Position numbers and translations under genes: made by a program. A DNA stretch of 64,000 nt, taken from contig CP191518.1 in assembly GCA_050516505.1 (NCBI GenBank), positions 3,782,001 to 3,846,000 on the forward strand, given 5' to 3'. The stretch's first letter is position 1, and each line of letters begins with the position of its first letter. Shown here piece after piece: positions 39,908-48,978 of this stretch. The DNA is from Scandinavium ludwigii_A (GTDB lineage: Bacteria > Pseudomonadota > Gammaproteobacteria > Enterobacterales > Enterobacteriaceae). The notes beneath the pieces are model-generated. The model had not been told where the DNA came from. It saw only the letters and a program-made list of their open reading frames with translations, and did no database searches.

Positions 39908-41375
39908 GGCGCTCTTCCTCCTGTGTTTGCGGCTTGAGTTTGATTTCAGCTAAGTTACGCGCGATTTTGCCGATATTTCCCGCGCCTTGTATCAAAATCA
40001 AATCGTTACCGGTCAGGACCGGCGCCAGAATTTCAGCGACTTTCGCCGGATCCGACACCAGAATCGGGTCGACTTTACCGCGACCACGAATGGTACGGCA
40101 CAGGGAACGGCTGTCCGCTCCCGGAATTGGCGCTTCACCTGCCGCGTAGACTTCCAGCATCAGCAACGCATCAACTTCGGTCAACACGTTGGCGAAATCA
40201 TCATACAGGTCACGCGTGCGCGTATAACGGTGTGGCTGGAACACCATAACCAGATTTTTGTCCGGCCAGCCCGCGCGAGCCGCTTTAATGGTCGCATCCA
40301 CTTCCGTTGGGTGGTGACCGTAGTCGTCCACCAGCATAGCGGTACCACTTTTACCGTTAACGCCTTCCAGCGGATATTCGCCCAGGAAGTCGAAACGACG
40401 ACCTGTCCCCTGGAAGCTTTCCAGCGCGCGCAAAATAGCGTCGTCGTCAATGCCTTCTTCTGTGGCTACCGCCACCGCGGCCGCTGCATTCAGGGCGTTG
40501 TGACGACCCGGTGCGTTCAGCGTCACGCGCAGTGGCGCGTTATCCTGACGAATCAGCGTAAAGTGCCCTTGCGCGCCAATCTGTTTGTAATCTTCAACGC
40601 GGACGTCGGCATCGTCGCTAAAGCCATACGTTGTAATCTGACGACCGACGCGCGGCAGAAGCTCGCGAATAACCGGATCATCAACACACATCACCGCACG
40701 TCCATAAAACGGCAAATTGTGCAGGAAATTAATAAACGTCTGTTTTAAATTTTCGAAATCGCCCTGGTATGTGTCCATATGGTCGGCTTCGATATTGGTG
40801 ACAATCGACACCATTGGCTGCAAATGCAGGAAAGACGCATCGCTTTCATCCGCTTCCGCAATCAGGTAACGGCTGTGACCCAGGCGCGCATGCACCCCGG
40901 CGGCTTTAACCAGACCGCCGTTGACGAAGGTCGGATCCAGACCGGCTTCGGCGTAGATGCTCGACACCATCGCGGTCGTCGTGGTTTTACCGTGCGTCCC
41001 GGCAACGGCAATGCCGTGGCGAAAACGCATCAGCTCGGCCAGCATTTCTGCGCGGCGGATTACGGGAATACGCGCTTCATGCGCCGCAACGATCTCCGGG
41101 TTATCCGCAGAAATCGCCGTAGAAACCACCACCACGCTCGCATCGCGCACGTTTTCAGGACGATGATTGAAATAAATCGTGGCACCCAGCGCCGTCAGCT
41201 GCTGAGTCACCGGGTTCGGCGCGAGGTCCGAACCACTGATCTGATACCCTTCGTTAGCCAACACTTCGGCAATACCGCCCATGCCAGCACCACCGATGCC
41301 AACAAAGTGAATGTGCCGGACGCGACGCATCTCGGGCACAATGGAACGCAGTTTCGCCAGTTGTTGTGTATTCAT
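39900..41375 (-). CDS. murC: UDP-N-acetylmuramate--L-alanine ligase
   Basis: Adds the first amino acid, L-Ala, to UDP-MurNAc. 491 residues as in E. coli. An N-terminal Rossmann part (HFVGIGGAGMGGIAEVL) binds the UDP-sugar, then the ATP loop GTHGKTTTTAM, the Mur ligase metal-site region EADESDASF, and the C-terminal domain with DDYGHHPTEVDATIKAAR. 57 nt after murG, the widest gap between murE and ddlB. Confidence 0.98.
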   Translation of the reverse strand: MNTQQLAKLRSIVPEMRRVRHIHFVGIGGAGMGGIAEVLANEGYQISGSDLAPNPVTQQLTALGATIYFNHRPENVRDASVVVVSTAISADNPEIVAAHEARIPVIRRAEMLAELMRFRHGIAVAGTHGKTTTTAMVSSIYAEAGLDPTFVNGGLVKAAGVHARLGHSRYLIAEADESDASFLHLQPMVSIVTNIEADHMDTYQGDFENLKQTFINFLHNLPFYGRAVMCVDDPVIRELLPRVGRQITTYGFSDDADVRVEDYKQIGAQGHFTLIRQDNAPLRVTLNAPGRHNALNAAAAVAVATEEGIDDDAILRALESFQGTGRRFDFLGEYPLEGVNGKSGTAMLVDDYGHHPTEVDATIKAARAGWPDKNLVMVFQPHRYTRTRDLYDDFANVLTEVDALLMLEVYAAGEAPIPGADSRSLCRTIRGRGKVDPILVSDPAKVAEILAPVLTGNDLILIQGAGNIGKIARNLAEIKLKPQTQEEERHG

Positions 41376-41432
41376 TCTCTAAACGCCATCGACTACTTAA
41401 AAATTCGTGCAGCGCAAAAGGCGCTGCGATGA

Positions 41433-42500
41433 TTAAGCCTGAGCTGCAAGGCTCACTGCTTGCGCTACCCGTTCGGTAGCATCCGGGATGGCGGCGGCAC
41501 GTGCGCGCTCGGCCATCTCCAGCAATGTCTTTCTGTCCCAGCCCGCCAGGGTGCTGGCAACGGCATCCGCGGTGAACTGCGGCTGCTCAAAAATCTTCGC
41601 CGCGCCCGCTTTTTCCAGCGGCAGGGCATTCCAGTACTGTTGTCTGTCTTTGTGCTGGAACGGCACAAAAATCGCTGGCAGCCCGGCGGCGGCAATTTCG
41701 CTCACCGTCAGCGCGCCGGAGCGACAAACCACGACATCAGCCCAGGCGTAAGCTTCGGCCATATCGTCAATAAACTCAGTGACTTTGTGCTGAGGCTGAC
41801 CGGCATCGGCATACGCCTGCTCCACGGTCTGCTGCCCACCCTTGCCACTCTGATGCCAGATAGTCACGCTATCACCCAGCTTTTCGGCGACCTGCGGCAT
41901 CGTCAGGTTCAATACGCGAGCGCCCTGAGAGCCCCCGACCACCAGTACGCGAATCTCACCTTCACGCCCGCTCAGACGCTGTTCAGGCAACGGAAGTGCA
42001 AGCACGTCAGTGCGTACCGGGTTGCCCACCACCTCAGCATTCGGGAATGCACCCGGAAAAGCCTGCATCACGGTTTTGGCAATTTTCGACAACCATTTGT
42101 TGGTCAGTCCGGCAATACCATTTTGCTCATGCAGTACCACGGGAATACCCAGCGACCACGCCGCCAGGCCACCCGGACCAGAGACATATCCGCCCATTCC
42201 CAGCACCACATCTGGCTGAAAACGCTGCATAATTGCGCGGGCCTGACGCCAGGCGTTGAAGATACGTATCGGCGCAAAAAGCATTGCCTTGAGACCTTTT
42301 CCACGCAAACCGGAGATCTCAATGAAATCAATGTCGATCCCGTGTTTCGGCACTAAGTCCGCTTCCATACGATCGGCGGTACCGAGCCAGCGAATCTGCC
42401 AGCCCTGATCCATCAGATGGTGCGCAACAGCCAGCCCAGGGAACACGTGTCCGCCGGTACCACCCGCCATCACCATCAACCGCTTAGCCTGACCACTCAT
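41433..42500 (-). CDS. murG: Lipid II synthase MurG
   Basis: Inner-leaflet glycosyltransferase that adds GlcNAc to lipid I. 355 residues as in E. coli. GT-B fold: N-terminal GGTGGHVFPGLAVAHHL, G-loop 2 DVVLGMGGYVSGPGGLAAW, and the UDP-GlcNAc site CRSGALTVSEIAAAGLPAIFVP. The start overlaps ftsW by 4 nt (ATGA). Confidence 0.98.
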   Translation of the reverse strand: MSGQAKRLMVMAGGTGGHVFPGLAVAHHLMDQGWQIRWLGTADRMEADLVPKHGIDIDFIEISGLRGKGLKAMLFAPIRIFNAWRQARAIMQRFQPDVVLGMGGYVSGPGGLAAWSLGIPVVLHEQNGIAGLTNKWLSKIAKTVMQAFPGAFPNAEVVGNPVRTDVLALPLPEQRLSGREGEIRVLVVGGSQGARVLNLTMPQVAEKLGDSVTIWHQSGKGGQQTVEQAYADAGQPQHKVTEFIDDMAEAYAWADVVVCRSGALTVSEIAAAGLPAIFVPFQHKDRQQYWNALPLEKAGAAKIFEQPQFTADAVASTLAGWDRKTLLEMAERARAAAIPDATERVAQAVSLAAQA

Positions 42501-43741
42501 CGAACACCCCGTGTAAACGCCTGCGCTTTTTCCAGACGCGTTTCATAATCAATGCGTAACAAGAACATGATGGCCGTCGACATAATGATCAGACTGGAAC
42601 CACCGTAACTGATGAGCGGTAGCGTCAGACCTTTGGTTGGCAGCATACCCGCTGCCGCACCGACGTTAACTAACGCCTGGAAGCTGAACCACACACCAAT
42701 CGAACATGCGAGGAAACCTGAGAAACGCTGGTCCATCTCCAGCGCCTTGCGGCCAATGGACATGGCGCGGAAAGCGACGAAGAATACCATTAAAAGCGCA
42801 AGGACCACACCGATATAGCCCAGTTCTTCACCGATGATGGCGAAGATGAAGTCCGTGTGTGCTTCCGGTAAATACTCAAGTTTCTGCACCGAGTTGCCGA
42901 GCCCCTGCCCCCACATCTCACCGCGGCCAAAGGCCATCAGGGATTGCGTCAGCTGATAGCCGCTGCCGAAGGGGTCTTCCCACGGGTTCCAGAAGGAGGT
43001 GACACGGCGAATACGATACGGCTCGGCGAGGATCAGCAGGACAACCGCTGACATCCCCATGCCGATAATCGCGATGAACTGCCAGAGCTTGGCCCCGGCG
43101 AGGAACAGCATCGCCAGCGTCGTCACGAACAGCACAACCACGGTACCGAGGTCCGGCTGCGCCAGCAGTAAGATCGCCAGTACGAAGATCACGCCCATCG
43201 GTTTTAAGAAGCCGCGCAGGTTGTTTCGCACCTCATCGCCTTTACGCACCAGGTAGTTCGCGATGTAACAGAATAGCGACAGCTTGGTAAATTCCGCAGG
43301 CTGAATACGCAGCGGGCCAAAGGCAATCCAGCGAGATGCACCGTTAACCGAGCTACCGACGACCAGTACAATCAACAGCATCGCGATCGCCGTTATCAGC
43401 ATCGCGGTACTGTGGCGCTGCCAGAATGCCATCGGCAAACGCAGTGTGACCAACCCCAAACAGAACGCCAGCACGATGTACAAACCATCACGTTTAGCGA
43501 ACAGGAATGGATCGTTCGCCAAACGCTGACCCACCGGCATTGACGCCGAGGTCACCATAATAAAACCGATCGCCGCCAGGCCCAGCGTCAGCCACAACAG
43601 CATACGATCGTACATAACCAGGCTGTCGGTATCCTGCTGCCGGGAGCCCATCACCCAACCTTTTAATGCCGCAAACAGCCACACCAGGATTCCGGATCCC
43701 GGCATATTGGGCATTCTCAGGCGTGGGAAAGATAAACGCAT
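42497..43741 (-). CDS. ftsW: Septal peptidoglycan glycosyltransferase FtsW
   Basis: SEDS-family polytopic protein that polymerises lipid II at the septum together with FtsI. 414 residues as in E. coli, about ten membrane segments. The conserved core includes QPDLGTVVVLFVTTLAMLFL and the C-terminal PTKGLTLPLISYGGSSLI. A 1-nt TAATG overlap joins it to murD. Confidence 0.97.
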   Translation of the reverse strand: MRLSFPRLRMPNMPGSGILVWLFAALKGWVMGSRQQDTDSLVMYDRMLLWLTLGLAAIGFIMVTSASMPVGQRLANDPFLFAKRDGLYIVLAFCLGLVTLRLPMAFWQRHSTAMLITAIAMLLIVLVVGSSVNGASRWIAFGPLRIQPAEFTKLSLFCYIANYLVRKGDEVRNNLRGFLKPMGVIFVLAILLLAQPDLGTVVVLFVTTLAMLFLAGAKLWQFIAIIGMGMSAVVLLILAEPYRIRRVTSFWNPWEDPFGSGYQLTQSLMAFGRGEMWGQGLGNSVQKLEYLPEAHTDFIFAIIGEELGYIGVVLALLMVFFVAFRAMSIGRKALEMDQRFSGFLACSIGVWFSFQALVNVGAAAGMLPTKGLTLPLISYGGSSLIIMSTAIMFLLRIDYETRLEKAQAFTRGVR

Positions 43742-45057
43742 TAACCAAGCTCCTTCGCCAGGCGGGTAAACACATCCCCGCGCTGTTCAAAATTCTTAAA
43801 CTGATCAAGGCTGGCACAGGCCGGAGAGAGCAGAACCATGTCGCCGTGTTTCAGTTGCGGAGCAATCAGACGTATTGCTTCTTCCATTGTTTCAGTACGA
43901 ACGGCCGCGTCAGGACGCAGTTGCGCCAGCGCATCACCATCACGCCCAAAGCACCACAGACGCACGTTGTCGCCTTTCAGCCAGGTCTTCAGCGAAGAGA
44001 AATCGGCCGATTTACCGTCGCCGCCCAGCAGCAGATGCAGCGTGCCGTCAACATGTAAGCCGTTCAACGCAGCTTCGGTACTGCCGACGTTGGTTGCTTT
44101 GGAATCGTTAATCCAGCGCACACCGTTATGCTCCAGCGCGACCTGAAAACGGTGCGCCAGACCGGTAAACGTGGTCAGCGCTTTCAGGCTGCTGGCACGC
44201 GGCAGGCCAGCGGCATCCGCCAGAGCCAACGCCGCCAGCGCGTTGCTGTAGTTGTGTTGACCTGTCAGTTTCATCTCGCGAACGTTCAGGACTTTCTCGC
44301 CTTTCACGCGCAGCCAGGTTTCGCCCTGCTGACGATTGAGGTGATAGTCACCCATGTTGACGCCAAAACTGACACAGCGCGCATCGGCGCCGCGAACCGG
44401 CATGGTCAGCGCATCATCAGCGTTCACCACACAGGTTTTTGCATTCTCATAGACGCGCAGTTTGGCAGCACGATATTGCTGCAAGCCAAACGGATAGCGA
44501 TCCATATGATCTTCGGTCACGTTGAGGATCGTCGCCGCTACAGCTTCCAGACTGGAGGTTGTTTCCAGTTGGAAGCTGGAAAGCTCAAGCACGTACAGTT
44601 CGCGCGAGACGTCCAGCAGCATTAACGCAGGCAGCCCGATATTGCCACCCACGCCGACGTTCACACCCGCGGCTTTCGCCATTTCACCCACCAACGTGGT
44701 GACGGTGCTTTTGCCGTTCGAGCCGGTAATCGCAATGATCGGCGCCTGCGCTTCACGGCAAAACAATTCGATATCACCCACAATTTCGACGCCCGCATCC
44801 GCAGCGGCGCTCAGTGAAGGATGAGCCAGAGCCATACCAGGACTGGCGACAATCAAATCCGCCGCCAGCAGCCAATCATCATTCAGGCCACCGACAAAAC
44901 GCTCAACGTCTTCTGGCAGCTTATCCAGACCAGGAGGCGATACGCGAGTGTCCATCACGCGTGGGGTCACACCCTGCGCGAGGAAGAAATCAACGCAGGA
45001 AAGCCCGGTCATTCCCAGACCGATGATGACAACGTTTTTATCCTGGTAATCAGTCAT
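43741..45057 (-). CDS. murD: UDP-N-acetylmuramoylalanine--D-glutamate ligase
   Basis: Adds D-Glu to UDP-MurNAc-L-Ala. 438 residues when started at the second of two adjacent ATG codons (TDYQDKNVVIIGLGMTG), matching E. coli length; the first ATG (45060) is equally possible from the Shine-Dalgarno AAGGTG in the end of mraY. ATP loop GSNGKSTVTTL, NVTEDHMDRYP and RWINDSKATNVGST are seen. Confidence 0.97.
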   Translation of the reverse strand: MTDYQDKNVVIIGLGMTGLSCVDFFLAQGVTPRVMDTRVSPPGLDKLPEDVERFVGGLNDDWLLAADLIVASPGMALAHPSLSAAADAGVEIVGDIELFCREAQAPIIAITGSNGKSTVTTLVGEMAKAAGVNVGVGGNIGLPALMLLDVSRELYVLELSSFQLETTSSLEAVAATILNVTEDHMDRYPFGLQQYRAAKLRVYENAKTCVVNADDALTMPVRGADARCVSFGVNMGDYHLNRQQGETWLRVKGEKVLNVREMKLTGQHNYSNALAALALADAAGLPRASSLKALTTFTGLAHRFQVALEHNGVRWINDSKATNVGSTEAALNGLHVDGTLHLLLGGDGKSADFSSLKTWLKGDNVRLWCFGRDGDALAQLRPDAAVRTETMEEAIRLIAPQLKHGDMVLLSPACASLDQFKNFEQRGDVFTRLAKELG

Positions 45058-45059
45058 CA

Positions 45060-46142
45060 TTAACGCACCTTCAGCGTGGCCAGGCCAATCAGGACCAGCA
45101 TCAGCGAGATAATCCAGAAGCGCACGATCACGCGCGGTTCCGGCCAGCCTTTCAGTTCATAGTGATGATGAATTGGCGCCATACGGAAGATGCGCTGACC
45201 GCGCAGCTTGAAGGAGCCAACCTGCAAAATGACCGACAGAGTTTCAACCACAAACACGCCGCCCATGATTAACAGCAGGAATTCCTGACGCAGCAGCACG
45301 GCGATAATGCCGAGCGCGCCGCCCAGCGCCAGAGAACCTACATCGCCCATGAAAACCTGAGCCGGATAAGTGTTGAACCACAAGAAGCCTAAACCGGCCC
45401 CGACGATCGCCGTACAGACGATCACCAGCTCACCAGCATGGCGCAAATAGGGAATGTGTAGATAGTTGGCAAAGTTCATGTTACCGGTAGCCCATGCCAC
45501 CAGCGCGAAGCCTGCCGCCACGAAGACCGTCGGCATGATCGCCAGACCATCGAGGCCGTCCGTCAGGTTTACCGCGTTGCCAGTACCGACAATGACGAAG
45601 TAGGCCAGCACAATATAGAAAATGCCGAGCTGCGGCATGACGTCTTTAAAGAACGGCACAACCAACTCGGTGGCTGGCGTATCTTTTCCGACCATATACA
45701 GCGCGAAGGCCACGCCCAGCGCAATCACCGACATCCAGAAGTATTTCCAGCGGGCAATCAGGCCTTTGGTGTCTTTACGCACCACTTTGCGGTAGTCATC
45801 GACGAAGCCGATAATGCCATAGCCCACCAGCACCACCAACACGCACCAGACGTACGGGTTAGACGGGTAAGCCCACAGAAGAACAGACACCACAATCGCG
45901 GTCAGGATCATGATCCCGCCCATGGTTGGTGTACCACGTTTACTGAAATGCGACTCTGGGCCGTCGTTACGTACGACCTGGCCAAACGCTAATTTTTGCA
46001 GACGGGCGATCATGCGCGGGCCCATCCACAGGGAGATGAACAGCGCGGTCAGCAGGCTGACGATGGCGCGAAACGTCAGATAGGAAAAGACGTTAAAGCC
46101 GGAGTAATACTTGACCAAATGTTCGGCCAGCCAAACTAACAT
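45060..46142 (-). CDS. mraY: Phospho-MurNAc-pentapeptide translocase MraY
   Basis: Transfers phospho-MurNAc-pentapeptide to undecaprenyl phosphate, giving lipid I. 360 residues as in E. coli, ten membrane segments. The active-site motifs GFVDDYRKV, AVNLTDGLDGLAIMP and the loop MAPIHHHYELKGWPE are present. It overlaps murF by 7 nt and abuts murD. Confidence 0.98.
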   Translation of the reverse strand: MLVWLAEHLVKYYSGFNVFSYLTFRAIVSLLTALFISLWMGPRMIARLQKLAFGQVVRNDGPESHFSKRGTPTMGGIMILTAIVVSVLLWAYPSNPYVWCVLVVLVGYGIIGFVDDYRKVVRKDTKGLIARWKYFWMSVIALGVAFALYMVGKDTPATELVVPFFKDVMPQLGIFYIVLAYFVIVGTGNAVNLTDGLDGLAIMPTVFVAAGFALVAWATGNMNFANYLHIPYLRHAGELVIVCTAIVGAGLGFLWFNTYPAQVFMGDVGSLALGGALGIIAVLLRQEFLLLIMGGVFVVETLSVILQVGSFKLRGQRIFRMAPIHHHYELKGWPEPRVIVRFWIISLMLVLIGLATLKVR

Positions 46143-47494
46143 GTTCCGTTCTCCTGTAGAGCGCGAACCACCTCTTCCATGGCAGCGCTACGTGAACCTT
46201 TCACTAAAATGGTAATAATCTGATGCTCTTTGATAAGCGTTTTCAGACGTGAAATCGCTGCTGGCTTGTCGGCAAAATGCTCGCCGACGCCGCTGGCATC
46301 GCTAATCGTTTTACTGAGAGTGCCGACACTGATGACGCAGTCGATGCCCGCCGCTTTCGCCGCGTCACCCACTTGGTGGTGACAGGCTTCGCTTTCGTCG
46401 CCGAGCTCTGCCATGTCACCGACGACCATCACGCGGAAGCCCGGCATTTCGGACAGCACCTGCGCCGCCGCGGTCATTGACCCGACGTTGGCATTGTAGG
46501 AGTCATCGAGGATCAGCTGGTTTTCGGCCAGTTCAATCGGGAACAGACGGCCCGGCACGGCTTTCAACGTGGCGAGACCGGCTTTCACCGCGGCTAAGTC
46601 TGCACCGACCGCCATCGTCAGGGCTGCTGCGGCCAGCGCATTGGCGATATTGTGACGGCCCGGCAGCGGCAGCAGAACATCGACGTTGCCAACCGGCGTC
46701 TGCAACGTGAATTCGGTACCGTGGCTGGTGACGTGAATGTTGTTGGCAGTGAAATCACTGTTCGCGGCATTCGGCGAGAAGCGCCACACCTTGCGTTCGC
46801 CAATCACGCTCTGCCAGTTCAGCCAGTCGTTATTGTCGGCGTTCATAATGGCGATGCCGTTCAGCGGCAGGCCACTGTAGATTTCGCCTTTCGCTTTCGC
46901 AACGCCCGCCAGGGAGCCGAAGCCTTCCAGATGCGCGGCAGCCAGATTATTCACCAGCGCGGCTTCAGGACGTGTCAGATCGACAGTCCAGGCAATTTCG
47001 CCCTGATGGTTGGCGCCTAATTCAATCACCGCAAATTCGTGTTCTTTGGTGAGACGCAGCAGCGTCATTGGCACGCCGATATCGTTATTCAGATTGCCTG
47101 CGGTGTAGAGCGTGTTGCCACACTGGCTGAGAATGGACGCGGCCATCTCTTTTACCGAGGTTTTACCGGAAGAACCGGTTAACGCGACAACGCGCGTGGG
47201 CACTTGCTGACGCACCCAGGCAGCCAGCTCACCGAAAGCCAGACGGGTGTCTTTGACCACGACCTGCGGTAAATCACACTCCAGTTTACGGCTGACTAAC
47301 AGGGCACCTGCGCCAGCGGCTTTGGCCTGCTCGGCAAAATCGTGGGCGTCAAAACGCTCGCCTTTGAGGGCCACAAACAGGCAGCCCGCGGTGATTTTGC
47401 GGGTATCGGTAGTCACGGCATCCATCGTAGCGTCCTGGCCCAACAGCTCGCCGTTGAGGATTGCAGCGATTTGGCTCAGTGGAAGGCTAATCAT
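46136..47494 (-). CDS. murF: UDP-MurNAc-tripeptide--D-Ala-D-Ala ligase
   Basis: Adds the D-Ala-D-Ala made by DdlB, completing the cytosolic pentapeptide precursor. 452 residues as in E. coli. ATP loop VALTGSSGKTSVKEM, EFAVIELGANHQGEIAWT, and the C-terminal LILDDSYNANVGSM. The start overlaps murE by 4 nt. Confidence 0.98.
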   Translation of the reverse strand: MISLPLSQIAAILNGELLGQDATMDAVTTDTRKITAGCLFVALKGERFDAHDFAEQAKAAGAGALLVSRKLECDLPQVVVKDTRLAFGELAAWVRQQVPTRVVALTGSSGKTSVKEMAASILSQCGNTLYTAGNLNNDIGVPMTLLRLTKEHEFAVIELGANHQGEIAWTVDLTRPEAALVNNLAAAHLEGFGSLAGVAKAKGEIYSGLPLNGIAIMNADNNDWLNWQSVIGERKVWRFSPNAANSDFTANNIHVTSHGTEFTLQTPVGNVDVLLPLPGRHNIANALAAAALTMAVGADLAAVKAGLATLKAVPGRLFPIELAENQLILDDSYNANVGSMTAAAQVLSEMPGFRVMVVGDMAELGDESEACHHQVGDAAKAAGIDCVISVGTLSKTISDASGVGEHFADKPAAISRLKTLIKEHQIITILVKGSRSAAMEEVVRALQENGTC

Positions 47495-48978
47495 GCGACA
47501 ACTCCCAGCAGACGCGCCGCGGTAACGCGGTCGGAATAGTCGAGACGGCGATTGCCAACGATTTGGTAGTCTTCGTGACCTTTACCGGCCAGCAGCACGA
47601 CATCGTTCTCTTTGGCCTGCATGATGGTGGCGGTCACGGCTTCGGCGCGGCCTTCCATCACTTTCGCCCGGCCTGCATCGAGCATCCCGGCGAGAATATC
47701 GTTGATGATGGCGCGAGGCTCTTCGGTACGCGGATTGTCGTCCGTTACCACAGCGATATCTGAGAACTGTTCAGCAATGGCACCCATTAACGGACGTTTG
47801 CCTTTGTCGCGATCGCCACCGCAGCCAAACACGCACCACAGCGTTCCGGTGCAGTGCAGTCGTGCGGCTTCGAGCGCTTTTTCCAGGGCGTCCGGCGTGT
47901 GGGCATAATCCACCACGACGGTCGGTTTTCCTGGCGCGCTGAATACTTCCATACGGCCGCAAACCGGCTGCAAACGCGACGCAGATTTCAGCAAGTCAGC
48001 CAGCGGGTAATCCAGCGCCAGCAGAGTCGCCAGTGCCAGCAGAAGGTTGCTGACGTTAAATGCGCCCATCAGGCGGCTTTCGATCTCGCCTTCGCCCCAA
48101 CTGGAGTCAAAGTGAATGGTCGCTCCGCTGTCGTGGTAACTCACCGCAGTGGCTTTCAACCAGCGACCATGACAGTTTGGATTAATATGGTCTTCCATCG
48201 ACACCGCGACGGCGTCTGGCAATTTTGCCAGCCAGCGACGGCCCACTTCGTCATCGGCGTTAATAATCGCCTGACCAAAATGGTGCGTGGAATACAGCAT
48301 CCACTTCGCCGCTTCGTAATGCTCCATGTCGCCGTGGTAATCGAGGTGATCGCGGCTGAGGTTGGTAAACACCGAGGCGACAAATTTCAGCGCTGATACG
48401 CGATGCTGAACCAGACCATGAGAGGATACTTCCATCGCCGCAAAGGAGGCGCCCTGCCCTGCCAGGCCAGACAGTACATGCTGTACGTCGACCGCAGAAC
48501 CGGTGGTATTTTCGGTTGGAATGACTTTGTCCAGCAGGCCATTGCCCACGGTGCCCATCACAGCGCTGGTTTCACCGAGCAGCTGCGCCCATTGCGCCAG
48601 AAGCTGGGTGGTGGTGGTTTTGCCATTGGTCCCGGTCACGCCGACCAGGCTTAGTTGTTCTGAAGGCTGGTTGTAGAAACGGCCCGCCAGGGCGGACAAA
48701 CGTTCGTTAAGCTGGCTGAGATAGATGACTGGCACGCCGTGCATTTCGCGGATTTCGCCATCCGCTGCTTCATCTTTTGCTTCAGCAATAATGGCAGCTA
48801 CACCTTGCGCTATCGCCTGCGGGATATATCGACGCCCGTCCGCCTGATGACCTAAAACAGCCACAAAGAGGTCGCCCGACGCCGCCACACGGCTATCGAG
48901 TGTCATCTCTCGCAGTGCCCGCTCCGGTGCGTTTGGCACCCACGGAGCAAGAAGGTCGCGCAAATTACGATCTGCCAC
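47491..48978 (-). CDS. murE: UDP-MurNAc-L-Ala-D-Glu--meso-diaminopimelate ligase
   Basis: Adds the third residue of the stem peptide. 495 residues as in E. coli. The ATP loop GVTGTNGKTTTTQLL is seen, and DNPRTEEPRAI is the motif that marks meso-diaminopimelate rather than L-lysine specificity, consistent with a Gram-negative wall. Overlaps ftsI by 14 nt. Confidence 0.98.
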   Translation of the reverse strand: MADRNLRDLLAPWVPNAPERALREMTLDSRVAASGDLFVAVLGHQADGRRYIPQAIAQGVAAIIAEAKDEAADGEIREMHGVPVIYLSQLNERLSALAGRFYNQPSEQLSLVGVTGTNGKTTTTQLLAQWAQLLGETSAVMGTVGNGLLDKVIPTENTTGSAVDVQHVLSGLAGQGASFAAMEVSSHGLVQHRVSALKFVASVFTNLSRDHLDYHGDMEHYEAAKWMLYSTHHFGQAIINADDEVGRRWLAKLPDAVAVSMEDHINPNCHGRWLKATAVSYHDSGATIHFDSSWGEGEIESRLMGAFNVSNLLLALATLLALDYPLADLLKSASRLQPVCGRMEVFSAPGKPTVVVDYAHTPDALEKALEAARLHCTGTLWCVFGCGGDRDKGKRPLMGAIAEQFSDIAVVTDDNPRTEEPRAIINDILAGMLDAGRAKVMEGRAEAVTATIMQAKENDVVLLAGKGHEDYQIVGNRRLDYSDRVTAARLLGVVA